In this document: piece by piece, positions 49,700 to 60,441 of the stretch | How the letters are laid out: every line of letters begins with the position of its first letter | Numbering within the stretch: the stretch's first letter is position 1 | Source: Nocardioides sp. TF02-7 | GTDB taxonomy: Bacteria; Actinomycetota; Actinomycetes; Propionibacteriales; Nocardioidaceae | Direction of reading: 5' to 3' | Length of the DNA: 64,000 nucleotides | Assembly: GCF_022437945.1 (NCBI RefSeq) | Contig: NZ_CP092535.1 | Span: 1-64,000, forward strand | Notes under the pieces: model-generated | Told to the model about the DNA's origin: nothing | Database searches by the model: none | Seen by the model: only the letters and a program-made list of their open reading frames with translations | Position numbers and translations under genes: made by a program

Positions 49700-50206
49700 C
49701 TACTCCCCCACGTCGGCGCGGGCGGTGGCCAGTGCGTCGTCGACGACGGCCCGCACGGCGGGGTCGTCGGGGTCGAGGCCGACGTCGTACTCGACGAACC
49801 ACCCGATCGGGCCGTGGGTGCCGGGGGCGCGGCGCCCGATCACGCGCACGCCGTGGCGGCCGCGGACGGCGACGTGGCGCTGGAGGACGATGCTGGCCGT
49901 GACCCGCTCGCGGACCGTGGCGAGCAGCCGGTCGGGCTGGGTGAGGGCGAGCCGGTGCTCGGGCTGCGGCTCGCCGAACCGGCCGACCTCGACGACCTTC
50001 AGCAGCTCCTCGTCGGAGTCCCACTCCGCGGTGGCGACCTCCTCCCACGGCAGCCGTGGCGGCTGCCGGTCGGGGACGTAGAGCGCCTCCCGGGTGGCGC
50101 CGACCGTCGAGCCGTCGGGCGCGGTCGCCCACGCGAGCAGCCGCTCGCCCCGCGCCACCGGCAGGTCGGGGCGGCGGGAACGGGAGGGGATCGGGCCGAA
50201 CCTCAT
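49700..50206 (-). CDS. Conserved actinobacterial hypothetical protein downstream of dnaG
   Basis: 168 residues, mostly beta: GERLLAWATAPDGSTVGATR, EALYVPDRQPPRLPWEEVAT, AEWDSDEELLKVVEVG, RERVTASIVLQRHVAVRGRH. The style (a PH-like sheet with C-terminal helix) recurs next to dnaG in related genomes. ATG 4 bases after the dnaG stop, so co-transcribed. Function unknown. Confidence 0.75.
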   Translation of the reverse strand: MRFGPIPSRSRRPDLPVARGERLLAWATAPDGSTVGATREALYVPDRQPPRLPWEEVATAEWDSDEELLKVVEVGRFGEPQPEHRLALTQPDRLLATVRERVTASIVLQRHVAVRGRHGVRVIGRRAPGTHGPIGWFVEYDVGLDPDDPAVRAVVDDALATARADVGE

Positions 50207-50210
50207 CGCC

Positions 50211-52089
50211 TCACGGTCCCACGATCCGGTCACGCAGCGTGCGCCGGTGCTGCTCGAGGGCGGCCAGCTCACCGAACATCCGGTTGTAGTCGGCGGCCTG
50301 CTCGACCGGGTTGGTGCGCTGCAGGCGCGACTTGACCTCCGCGATCCGGCGCAGCGTCGTCAGCTCCAGCAGGCGGAAAACGTGGTGGGCGACGTACGAC
50401 GCGTCCGGCTCCTTCGCCGCGGGGATCGGCTCGACCGCGAGCGCGCTCACCGCCGACGCGACCTCGGGATCGGTGGCCGCCTCCCGGATCCGGCTCACCC
50501 AGCCGGGGTCGCCGTCGCCGGCGGCCGGCCCGCCGGCCTTCTCGACCAGCTCCCACACGCCGCGGTAGGTGGGGTGGGTGAAGTCGTTGGTGCCGATGTC
50601 GGCGGTGGTGCGACCGATCGCGACCGGGTGCTGCAGCACCAGCTTGAGCGTCTCGCGCTCGATGCCGAACCGCGGGTCGCGCAGGTCGGGCACCGCGGGC
50701 CGGGGCGGCCGCTGCTCGACCGGTTCGTCGCGCGCCGGCGACCGCCCGTCGGGACGGGCGCCGCGGGCGGCCGCGCGGCGCACCTCGGCCCGCGCCTCCT
50801 CCACCTCGACGCCGACCAGGCCGGCGAGCTCACGGGCGAACGCGTCGACCTTCGAGCGGTCGCGCACCGAGGCGACCAGCCGCGCGGCGTCGCGCAGGGC
50901 GTCGACCCGGCTGTCGGCCCGGTCGAGGTCGTAGCGCGCCACCACGTTGGTCAGCACGAACCGGTAGAGCGGCTGCCGGGTGGCGACCAGCTCGCGGACC
51001 GCCGCGTCCCCCTCCTTGACCCGCAGGTCGCACGGGTCCATCCCGCCGGGGGCGACGGCGACGTAGGTCTGGGCGACGTACTGCTGGTCGCTGCGGAACA
51101 CCTTGAGGGCGGCCTGCTGACCCGCCGTGTCGCCGTCGAAGGTGAAGATCACCTCGCCGCGGAACTCCTCGTGGTCGGCCAGCAGCCGCCGCAGTACCCT
51201 CGCGTGGTCGTCGCCGAACGCCGTGCCGCAGGTGGCGACCGCGGTCGTCACCCCGGCCAGGTGGCAGGCCATCACGTCGGTGTAGCCCTCGACCACGACC
51301 GCCTGCGAGGTGCGGGCCATGTCGCGACGGGCGAGGTCGACGCCGTAGAGCACGTGGCTCTTCTTGTAGATCGGCGTCTCGGGGGTGTTGAGGTACTTGG
51401 CCTCGATCTTGTCGTCGTCGAAGATCCGGCGCGCTCCGAAGCCGATCGTGTCGCCGTTGGTCTCGCGGATCGGCCAGAGCAGCCGCCCGCGGAAGCGGTC
51501 GTACGGCGACCGGCCGACCGCCACGAGACCCGCCGCGACCACCTCGTCGACGGAGAACCCGCGCCCACGCAGGTGCCGCGCGAGGGCCTCGCCCTCGCGC
51601 GGCGCTAACCCGACACCGAAGTGGGCCGCGGCTGCCTGGTCGAACCCGCGGTCGGCGAGGAACTGCCGGGCCTTGAGCGCGTCGGGCGTCGTGAGCTGCT
51701 CGGCGTAGAACTCCTGCGCCACGGCGTGCGCCTCGACCAGTCGCCGGCGCTGGGGCCCCTTGGGGGCGGTCGTCCTCGCCGCCGTCCTCGCGCCGCAGCT
51801 GCACGCCGTACTTGTCGGCGAGTCGCTCGACGGCCTCGACGAAGGCGAGGCCGTCGATCTTCATGAGGAAGGCGATGACGTCGCCGCCCTCCTGGCAGCC
51901 GAAGCAGTGGAAGAAGTTGCGGCTCGGGGTGACGTGGAACGACGGGGTCTTCTCGTCGTGGAACGGACAGAGGCCCTTGAGGGAGCCGCCGCCGGCGTTC
52001 TTGAGCGTGACGTAGGCCGACACGACCTCGTCGATCCGCGCCTTCTCGCGGACCGCGGCGATGTCGTCCTCGCGGATCCGGCCGGCCAT
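50211..52089 (-). CDS. dnaG: DNA primase DnaG, one shift
   Basis: About 625 residues. CHC2 zinc finger (CPFHDEKTPSFHV then FFHCFGCQEGGD), Toprim core (AVVVEGYTDVMACHLAG, FTFDGDTAGQQAALK) and C-terminal DnaB-interaction domain (WELVEKAGG, LRRIAEVKSRLQRTN). Synthesises RNA primers at the replication fork; essential. Frames change once near 51752-51765 in a GGGGCCCC tract; one extra base explains it. ATG gives the standard MAGRIREDDI start. Confidence 0.95.
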
Positions 52090-52169
52090 GCGGCGATCCT
52101 ACGAGCAGCGGCCGACGGGCGGGGCGGCCGCTCCACATCCCCGCAGCGATGCCGGCCGGGCCGGACGGT

Positions 52170-53095
52170 TCAGTACTCCCCCGCCATCACGTTCGCGAGC
52201 GGCTCACCGGTCGCGAACCGGTGCAGCTGGTCGCGCACGAGCCGGTGGGCGCGCGGCCACATCGCGCTGCTGGCGCCGCCGACGTGCGGCGACACCAGCA
52301 GGTTCGGCGCGTCCCAGAGCGGACTGTCGGGCGGGGAGCGGCTCCGGGTCGACCACGTCGAGGGCGGCGGAGATCCGGCCGGTGGCCAGCGCCGCGACCA
52401 GGTCGTCGGTGACGACGACCGGTCCGCGGGCGAGGTTGGCGAGCAGCGCGCCGTCCTTCATCCGGGCGAGGAAGGCGGCGTCGACCAGACCGCGGGTCTC
52501 GGAGGTCAGGGGCACCACGAGGATCACCACGTCGGCGTGCGGCAGCAGGTCGGGCAGCTCGTCGATGCCGTGCACCCCGTCGCGGGCGGTGCGGGCGACG
52601 CGCACCACCTCGACCTCGAACAGGGGCCAACCGCGCCTCGATCGCCGCGCCGACGGCACCGTGGCCGACCAGCAGCACCCGCCGGTCCGCGAGCGCCGGG
52701 CGCCACCCCGGCGCCCACTCGCGCCGGTCCTGCGCGCGGACGAAACCCGGTATGCCACGCAGCGACGCCAGGACCAGCGTGAGCGCCAGCTCGGCGGTGG
52801 AGGTGTCGTGGATGCCGCGGCCGTTGCACAGCGTCACGCCGGCCGGCACCCGGTCGCGGATGTTGTCGACGCCGGCGGTGAGCGTCTGCACCACCTGCAG
52901 GCTGCTCATCCGGTCCATGACCTCGGCGACGGCCGGCCCCACCTGGTAGGGCGGCACGTAGAAGGCGACGTCGCCGACGGACCCGAGGACGTCGCGGGTC
53001 GGGTCGACGACCTCGTAGCGCAGGGCGTCGGGCGGGTCGCCGAGCAGGTCCGGCTCGAACGGCAGCCAGACCAGCTCCCCCGCCCGCGCGACCAT
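52170..53095 (-). CDS. D-2-hydroxyacid dehydrogenase family protein, two shifts
   Basis: About 308 residues. N-terminal catalytic-domain part (VVQTLTAGVDNIRDRVPAGV), Rossmann motif LLVGHGAVGAAIEARL, then LVVPLTSETRGLVDAAFLAR, NLARGPVVVTDDLVAALATG and the distal PLWDAPNLLVSPHVGG with catalytic His. One extra base each at about 52621-52632 and 52329-52332. Oxidises D-2-hydroxyacids or reduces 2-keto acids with NAD(P); substrate unknown. Confidence 0.85.
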
Positions 53096-53133
53096 GACCC
53101 GTGAGTCTACGGCCGGGCGGTAGTCTCCGGCCG

Positions 53134-54387
53134 GTGGACCGGGTGGAGGAGCTCTACGGCGCCGCCGACCGCGAGCGGCTCGTGCCGGAGCCGCCGAAGC
53201 GGGTCGACGCCCCGGAGCGCAGGCCGTTCGAGCGCGACCGCGCGCGCGTCGTGCACGCCGCCTCCTTCCGGCGCCTCGCCGCCAAGACCCAGGTGGTCGG
53301 TCCGCAGAGCGACGACTTCGTCCGCAACCGGCTGACCCACAGCCTGGAGGTCGCGCAGATCGCCCGCGACCTCTCCCGGGCGCTCGGCACCCACCCCGAC
53401 ATCGCGGAGACCGCGGCGCTCGCGCACGACCTGGGCCACCCGCCGTTCGGCCACAACGGCGAGCGCGCGCTCGACGAGGTGGCGGCGGCGTGCGGCGGGT
53501 TCGAGGGCAACGCGCAGACGCTGCGGTTGCTGACCCGCCTCGAGGCCAAGACCGAGTCGGCCGGCCTCAACCTCACCCGGGCGACCCTGGACGCCTGCAC
53601 CAAGTACCCGTGGCCGCTGGCCGGCGCCCCGGTGCCCGGGGGCGTGCACGCCGACGGCACCAGCCGCACCGGCGCCAAGTTCGGCGTCTACGACGACGAC
53701 CGCCCCGCGTTCGACTGGCTCCGCACCGGCGCACCCGGCCGCCGCCGCTGCGTGGAGGCGCAGGTGATGGACCTCGCCGACGACGTGGCCTACTCCGTGC
53801 ACGACGTCGAGGACGCCATCGTCGCCGGCCGGCTCGACCTCACCCGGCTCGACACCGCTGCTGTCTGGGGCACCGTCCGCGACTGGTACGCCCCGGACGC
53901 GACCGACGACGAGCTGGACGACGTGCTCGCCCGGCTGCGCCGCGTCGGGAGCTGGCCGCGGTCGCCGTACGACGGCTCTCGGCGCAGCCTGGCCGCGCTG
54001 AAGAACCTCACCAGCGACCTGATCGGCCGGTTCTGCGGGGCCGTGCAGCAGGCGACGTTCGCCGCGGGCGACGGGCCGTTCGTGCGCTACCGCGCCGACC
54101 TCGTCGTCCCCGCGGACACCTGGGCGGAGATCACGGTGCTCAAGGGTGTCGCCGCCCACTACGTGCTGCAGGACGACGAGCGGGTCGCGCTGCAGGAGCG
54201 CCAGCGCCAGCTGCTCGTCGAGCTGGCCGAGGTGCTCCTCGACCGCGCGCCCGACGAGCTCGACGAGGCGTACGTCGCCGACTGGCACGCCGCCGACGAC
54301 GACGCCGCCCGGCTGCGCGTCGTCGTCGACCAGGTCGCCTCGCTCACCGACGCCTCCGCGGTCGCCTGGCACCGCCGGCTCTGCTGA
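53134..54387 (+). CDS. dgt: Deoxyguanosinetriphosphate triphosphohydrolase-like protein
   Basis: 417 residues, HD-superfamily dNTPase. HD residues in RLTHSLEVAQIARDL and ALAHDLGHPPFGHNGE; later MDLADDVAYSVHDVEDA completes the metal site. Hydrolyses dNTPs to nucleosides and triphosphate, affecting dNTP pools. The order dgt next to dnaG is conserved in actinobacteria. The GTG start, not an upstream ATG, gives the family N-terminus VDRVEELYG. Confidence 0.93.
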   Translation: MDRVEELYGAADRERLVPEPPKRVDAPERRPFERDRARVVHAASFRRLAAKTQVVGPQSDDFVRNRLTHSLEVAQIARDLSRALGTHPDIAETAALAHDLGHPPFGHNGERALDEVAAACGGFEGNAQTLRLLTRLEAKTESAGLNLTRATLDACTKYPWPLAGAPVPGGVHADGTSRTGAKFGVYDDDRPAFDWLRTGAPGRRRCVEAQVMDLADDVAYSVHDVEDAIVAGRLDLTRLDTAAVWGTVRDWYAPDATDDELDDVLARLRRVGSWPRSPYDGSRRSLAALKNLTSDLIGRFCGAVQQATFAAGDGPFVRYRADLVVPADTWAEITVLKGVAAHYVLQDDERVALQERQRQLLVELAEVLLDRAPDELDEAYVADWHAADDDAARLRVVVDQVASLTDASAVAWHRRLC

Positions 54388-54401
54388 GGAGCGCCATGCG
54401 G

Positions 54402-54447
54402 GACGTCATACGTCCCGAGGGCGATCGCCCACGAGACGTATGACGTC
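54402..54447. repeat. 46-bp double-dyad repeat, copy B
   Basis: Same architecture as copies A and C: GACGTCAT outer arms and GGGCGATCGCCC centre. Occupies most of the 68-bp gap between the convergent dgt and PA-domain genes, where a bidirectional terminator would be needed. Confidence 0.85.
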
Positions 54448-54455
54448 CGCGGCCT

Positions 54456-57339
54456 TCACCGGGCCCGCTTGACCCGCACCGCCTCCCGGACCACCTGCCG
54501 GACCGTGCTGCCGTCGGGCGCGCGGGCCACCACGCGGAACGCCAGCGCCCCGTCGGTACGCCGCACCGCGGGGACCCTGAACCGGGCCGCGCGCTCGCCG
54601 CGGCCCAGCGAGCGGGTGGCCAGGCGCTTCCACGACCGGCCGCCGTCCACGCTCATCTCGACCCGCATCCGGGTCACCTCCCGAGCCCGGCCCATCGGGC
54701 CGTACGCGCTCACGACCAGCGTCCGGAGGCTGCCGGCGCGCACCGCGTCGCGGAGGTCGGTCCCGATCCGGTGCCGGAGGAAGAGCAGCGGCTCGGTCTG
54801 ACAAGGACGCTCCCGGTCCTCGAACCACCCGGGGCAGAGGCGACCCCGGGGAGACCGGTCCTGGCTGCGCCGCTTGGAGCGGAACGTCCAGGTGGTGCGG
54901 GTGGTCTCGGTGGCGCCGGTGAGCCGGTAGGTCGTCGCCCGTCGGGGCACCTGGTAGGTCGGGCCGTAGAAGAAGTGCTCCTCCTGCGGCAGCTCCTCCC
55001 CGTCCGCGAGGAGACGCAGCCTCGTGGGCGCGAACGAGTAGAGCGGGCTCGAGGTGCCGGGTGCGGCGCCGCTCACCATCAGGAACGTCGGGTAGAGGAC
55101 GTCGCCCTCGCGGCAGAAGGTGCACAGCTCGACCGCCCAGCCGTCCTCCCACTTGCCGGGCTGCGCGGCGAAGACCCGGCCCGGGAGGCGCACCGCACCG
55201 GGGGCGGCCGGCGCGGCGTTCCAGCGCAGGTCGATCGGTCCGACCCGGTCGACCACGTCGAGGGTCGACGACGCGTGCGAGCCGCTGGAGTGCCACTGCC
55301 GCCAGACGACGTCGGGCGCGACCGGCCCCCGCTTCACCGTGAACCGAGAGGGTTCGTGGAGTCCGTCGTAGATCAGGCCGCCGACGACGGTCTCGACCGG
55401 GTTCCAGGCGGCGAACATCAGCTCCGCCGCGGAGCGGCTCGCCCCGTGGTAGCGGGACCGCTCCACCTGGAGGTCACGTGCCCGGAGCCGGGTGTGCAGG
55501 GAGGTCGGAACGCGCCCCTGCTGGTAGTTGCTCAGCAGGTAGGCGTAGGGACTGGGCCCGGCGTAGCCGCTCAGGTCGATCCGGACCTCCTCGTCCCGGA
55601 GCAGGTCGCGGAGCCGGAGCGCCTCCTGGCGGGAGACCGCCGCGTAGGGCAGATCGGCGACCTCCCTCGGCACGGGCCCCCACGCCGCCGGCAGGATCGG
55701 CAGCTCGCACACCTGGTCGGGGAACGGGCCGTGGGTCGAGAACGGGTCGACGAGCACACCGACGGCACCCGCCTCCTTCGCCCGGAGCAGCGGCGCTTCG
55801 CGCATCTGGCACACCGAGCCGTCGCCGGCGCCCACGTCGATCTGCATCAGGACCAGCTTTCCGCGGACGTCGAGGTCCGCGAGGTCCTGGGCGCGCCCCA
55901 GCCCGCCGTCGACGAGCTCGACCTCGCGGCGTCCGGTGAACCTGACGATCTTCTTCTCGGGATCCCCGGCCTCGTACCCCGGCAACATCGGGTGCAGACG
56001 CAACCGCGTCGGCTCGGTCACGCTCATCGTCACCATCGGCTTGCCGGCCATCCAGACCTGGGCCAGGTGGAAGGCTCCCACCGTCACCCGCGAGCTCGGC
56101 ACGGCCCAGTAGTTCGACTCGCCCCAGGCGGTGTGCAGGTTCATGCTCCCGCCGCTGCCGTCGGCGTACGTGCGGTACGACGTCCACACGCCGTCGTACT
56201 GCTCCAGCGGGTCCGGGCCGCCCAGGGTCGCGCGGGTCGCCCGGTCGCCGTCGAGACGAACGGCGGTGTCGCCGTCGACAACGAGCTCGGGAACGACCAG
56301 GTCCAGGAACTGGGTGCGACCGTCGAGCTTGAACAACCCCAGCCCGTACGAGACGTACTTGCCGTCCGGCACCTCGAAGACGAACTCCATCTCGCTGCAG
56401 GTCTCCTCCTCGAGGCAGCGACCCTCGACGGCGGTGTGCACGGTGCCGGGGGTCCGGCCGTCGAGGCGGACCAGGTCCGGGCCTCCGGTGCAGAGCACCC
56501 AGATCCGAGCACCCGCGCCGATGCAGTAGAACGGGTCACCGATCTCCTTGGTGATCGTCATGGTCACCCTTCTGGTCGGCTCCTCGGTGTCGACCAGGGG
56601 TCGGACCGGTGTCCGGTGGCCGGTGGGCCAGACCTGCCGGACGCCGCCCGCGAGCGGCGGTCGCCGACCGTCGAAGAGGTGGGCCGCGCCGTCACCGACC
56701 CGCAGCCGGGACGCGATGGCCGCCCAGAACTCGGCCGCACGGCGCGGGGTGACCTCGACGTCGACCGTGCCGGCGTTCGGATGCACGTCCCGGACCGTCA
56801 CGCCCGGCAGGCCCGCCGCCCGGTCGCGCAGGTCGCCACCGTCGGCGTCGAGGCGCAACGTCAGCGGCAACCCCCGTTGGCCGCGCTCGGCGCGGTCGAC
56901 CAGCCAACGCAGGTCGAACACCGCAGGGTCGACCAGCCCGGCGGTGACGGCTCCGTCGACGTCGAGCGGCGTCGCGTGCAGGCTCGTGACCTCGCCCTGG
57001 GGATCGGTCCGCGTCTCGACCTGGATCGCCGGTCGGCTCCCGTCGGGCCGCACCGCACTCGTCGTCGTGACGGAGTACCGGTCCCCGGTCGCGGCCAGGG
57101 TGACCCGGTCGCCGGTCACCAGGGTGAGGGAGTACGACGGCCGGGTCGCGCCCGGCAGGGACACGACCGGCGCTTCTCCTCGGGGCCCGGACCGACGGCG
57201 TGGCAACGGCGGTCCGGGCGGTCGTAGCGGTCTCGGTGCCGGCGTTCGCCGGCAGCCCGACCACCGCGGCGGTGAGGCCGACGACGGCTGCGACCCACGA
57301 CGACAGCAGCCGGCCGCGGGTGCGTGCGGCGCTCGACAT
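54456..57339 (-). CDS. Large secreted PA-domain protein, one shift
   Basis: About 960 residues. Signal peptide (RLLSSWVAAVVGLTAAVVGL then PANA), then YSLTLVTGDRVTLAATGDRY, the N-terminal region seen before subtilase-type domains, beta-rich central part, a PA domain (LDVRGKLVLMQIDVGAGDGS then PLLRAKEAGAVGVLVDPFS) and a C-terminal beta region (DGGRSWKRLATRSLGRGERA). No catalytic Ser/His/Asp triad seen. One extra base near 57182-57190 separates the signal peptide from the rest. AGAGGAG precedes the ATG. Next to a secreted subtilase; it may be a companion or a catalytically dead relative. Confidence 0.75.
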
Positions 57340-57395
57340 GGTTGGTCTCCTCTGCATGGTCGATCGATCGTCGGTGGTTGCCTTCCGGTCCGGTC

Positions 57396-60162
57396 TCATC
57401 CCGCCTCCCGGGTGAGCGCCCAGTTCCGCAGGACGACCGCGCGCGGGACCACCCGGACCCGGCCCTCGCGTGGCACGTAGCCGGAGGCCGTGACGGTGAC
57501 GGGCACGGATCCGTCTCCCGGGACGAACATCGCGTAGAAGCCGTCCGGCACCCCCGGGTCCTTGGGGGTGAGCAGGCTCCGCGCCACCTCGCCGGTCCGT
57601 GGCCTCAGCGTCGCGAACACCGGGTCACCGGTGGCGACGTCCCGGGTCACGCCGGCGACCAGGCCGCCCGGCACCCGGACGCAGGTGCGGCTGCCGACGA
57701 AGACGTTGTCGATCGCCCACCAGCGCGCGTCGCGGGCGTGGTAGCGGAAGCGGACCCGCACGCCCCGGTGGCCGGCCGCTCCGCGCAGCGGGATCGAGAC
57801 CGCCCCGACGGTGGTGCGTCGGACCCGCTGCCACCGCGTGCGCCAGGTGCGGCCGTTGTCGGTGCTGAGCTGCACCTGGGCGCGTTGCCGCCTCCCTGCG
57901 GCGAAGTAGGCGGTGTCGAAGGTGAGGCGTGGCTTGGCGGTGCGCCTGAGGTCGAGGCGGGGCGAGGTGAGCACCGCCCGGACCGAGCGGCGCCCCCGAG
58001 CGGCCCGAGTCCGCGATCGCGAACCGACCTGCGGCCCCGACCGGTGTGGAGCGCTGGCCCGGGTTGTCGAGGCGCCAGCCGCCGGAGCGCGTCCAGCCGC
58101 GGTGCGAGCGGGCGGTCCAGCTGTCGAACCGCTGCTCCACGCCGTCCCAGCGGTAGCCCGGCGCCGTGCAGCCGGGCTCGACCGCCAGGCCCAGGTCCTG
58201 GGTGACGTCACCGTCCTCGACCTCCAGGACGACGGAGCGACTGCGGTAGCCGTCGTACTGCGGCGTCACCACGACGTCGTAGGTCGTGTCCTGCGCGAGG
58301 ATCACCGAGTAGCGCCCCGTTCCCGGATCGGTGAAGACCGGGCCTCCGGGGTAGCCGGAGATCGTCAGCTTGGCGTACAGCGGCCACCCCTGCCCTGCGC
58401 CGTCGCGCACGACACCGGAGACGGTGGCCATCTCGGCCGGCTCGAGCGCCACGTCGACCTCCGTCGTCTCCTCCTCCGCGACCTCGACGGTGCGGGTGGC
58501 GGTGACCCAGCCGTAGGCCTCGACGGTGACCGTGTAGGTGCCGACGGGGAGGGCACCCGTCCGGTACCCGCCGGACGCGTCGGTGGCGACCGTGCGGTCG
58601 ACGTCGCCGGCGACGGTGACGTAGGCCCCTCGATCGGCTCACCGGTCGCGACATCGGTGACCGCACCCGCGACGCGGCCGGTCGGCCCGATCGGGGCCTG
58701 GTCCATCAGCCGGAGCACGTCGAGCTGACCCTCGCCGTAGACGTTGTTGTCGTCGGTGGTGCCACCGCACTGGTCGTCGCCACGGTCGACTGCCGTGGAG
58801 TCGAGCAGGGACCACGTGGTGTCGACGTCGCGGACGAGGGCCGGGGTCGCCGACCAGAGCAGGGCGATGGCTCCGGCGACGTGAGGCGCGGCCATCGAGG
58901 TGCCGTCGAAGACGTCGTAGCCGTCACCGGGGACCGAGGAGGCGCACGGCGGCACCGGGCGCGGAGATGTTGGGCTTGGTCTCCCCGTCCTGGCCGTCGC
59001 CGCGGCTGGAGAACGACGCGATGCTGCCGTCGGAGCCGTAGGCGCCGACCGAGTAGTTGTGCACCAGGCTGCCCGGCGATCCGCTGGTGCGGCAGGCGGG
59101 GGCCGCTGTTGCCGTTGGCCCACACGCCGAAGATGCCCGACGCGGCCCAGGCACGGGCGACGTCGTCCAGCATCGGCTCGTTGGAGGGCCCCTCGGTTCC
59201 CCACGAGTTGTTGACGATGTGCGGACGTCGGGCCGGGTCCGGGTTCTGGCCGTCGAGATCCGTCGGAGCCAGCATCCACTGGCCGGACGCGACCAGCGCC
59301 GCGTCGGAGGGGCAGCACCCGTTGGCGGCGATCCACGTCACGCCCGGGGCGACGCCGATCTGGTTGTCGGCGCCGTCCGAGCCGGCCATCGTGCCCATCG
59401 TGTGGGTGCCGTGGCCGTTGCCGTCGCACGGCGCGGGGCCACAGGCTCCCGATGCGTCGAACCAGTTGTAGTCGTGGTCGAAGCTGCCGTCGCGGCGGGT
59501 GCCGCGGTACTGCTCGACGAGAGCGGGGTGGTCGAACTGCACGCCGGTGTCGATGTTGGCGACGACGATGCCCTCCCCACGCACGCCGTACTGGTCCCAC
59601 ACGTCGTCGGCGTTGATGTTGGCCACACCCCACTCGACGTCACCCGCGGTCGGCACCGCCTCGGCCGGCCGCAGCGCCGGCGCGGTCACCTGGAACGAGG
59701 GCCACAGCGACGCGACCTCGGGGCGCGACGCCAGCCGGGCGGCGAGCTCCGCGTCCCCCGCCCGTCACCTTGATCGCGTTGGTGATCCAGAACGCCTGGT
59801 GCTCGACGTCGGCGCCGCGGAGCAGGGCCCGCACGCCGGCCTGGCTCTCCCTCGCCGTACGCCGGAGCTCCGACGCCACGGCTGCTCCCCGTTGGTTCCA
59901 CCCCGGGGCGCGCTGGGCGGCGGCCAAGGGAGCGCGGTCGGCGAACCGCACCCAGAAGTCCACCGAGTCCCGGCTCGCGAGCTGGCGAGCGAGCCGCGGC
60001 TTGATCTCGGCGCGGGGCGGGTCGTGGGGGTCGACGACCGTCCGAGCCTGGGGTGGGGGCGCCGAGGACGCCGACCACACCGGTCCGCAGAGGGCCAGCA
60101 CGCTGCACACCACTGCGCACAGGACGAGGGGAACGACGTCGGGAGAACGGGGATCGCGGCAT
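57396..60162 (-). CDS. Secreted subtilisin-like serine peptidase (S8), six shifts
   Basis: About 920 residues. Signal peptide (VVPLVLCAVVCSVLALCGPV), inhibitor-like propeptide, catalytic Asp (GIVVANIDTGVQFDHP), His (GNGHGTHTMGTMAG), Asn (ANGNSG) and Ser (FDGTSMAAPHVAGA), then carboxypeptidase-regulatory-like repeats (VSGVVRDGAGQGWPLYAKL) and a C-terminal sandwich with SPRLDLRRTAKPRLTF. Frame changes at about 60137, 59757, 59099, 58945, 58625 and 57993. Active-site residues are intact, but the density of breaks is the highest in the window, so pseudogene status cannot be excluded. Confidence 0.8.
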
Positions 60163-60187
60163 GGTTGCTCCTGTACCTCCGGCTCGC

Positions 60188-60382
60188 CTAGAGCTGCTGG
60201 TAGCGGTCGTAGTCGGGTTCCGGCTCGTCGGCGGACCGGCTCGGCGGAGCGGGCGTCGTCGGCCGCGGGTCCTCGGCGGTCACCTCGTCGTCGGCGCTCG
60301 GTCGGGCAGCGGTCTCCGGGAGCTCGTCGGCAGCCGGGCGGCGGTCGTCTGGGAACACGCTGGCATCGTGCTCGCTCACCAC
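60188..60382 (-). CDS. Small acidic low-complexity protein
   Basis: 64 residues rich in Asp, Glu and Pro, ending DEPEPDYDRYQQL. GTG start (two in a row). Between the subtilase and the LAL regulator, same strand, 25 bp before the subtilase start, so possibly co-transcribed. No domain; may be spurious. Confidence 0.4.
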   Translation of the reverse strand: MVSEHDASVFPDDRRPAADELPETAARPSADDEVTAEDPRPTTPAPPSRSADEPEPDYDRYQQL

Positions 60383-60441
60383 GGTGGGCTGCGATCCCTC
60401 ATCCGCGTGAAAGAACTCGCCGCGCAGGACGTGGAGACGGC

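Noticed and set aside
53107..54372. Minus-strand frame of 421 codons
   Set aside because: Antisense to dgt, which has an intact HD site.
54771..57227. Plus-strand frame of 818 codons
   Set aside because: Antisense to the PA-domain protein, no signal peptide or domain.
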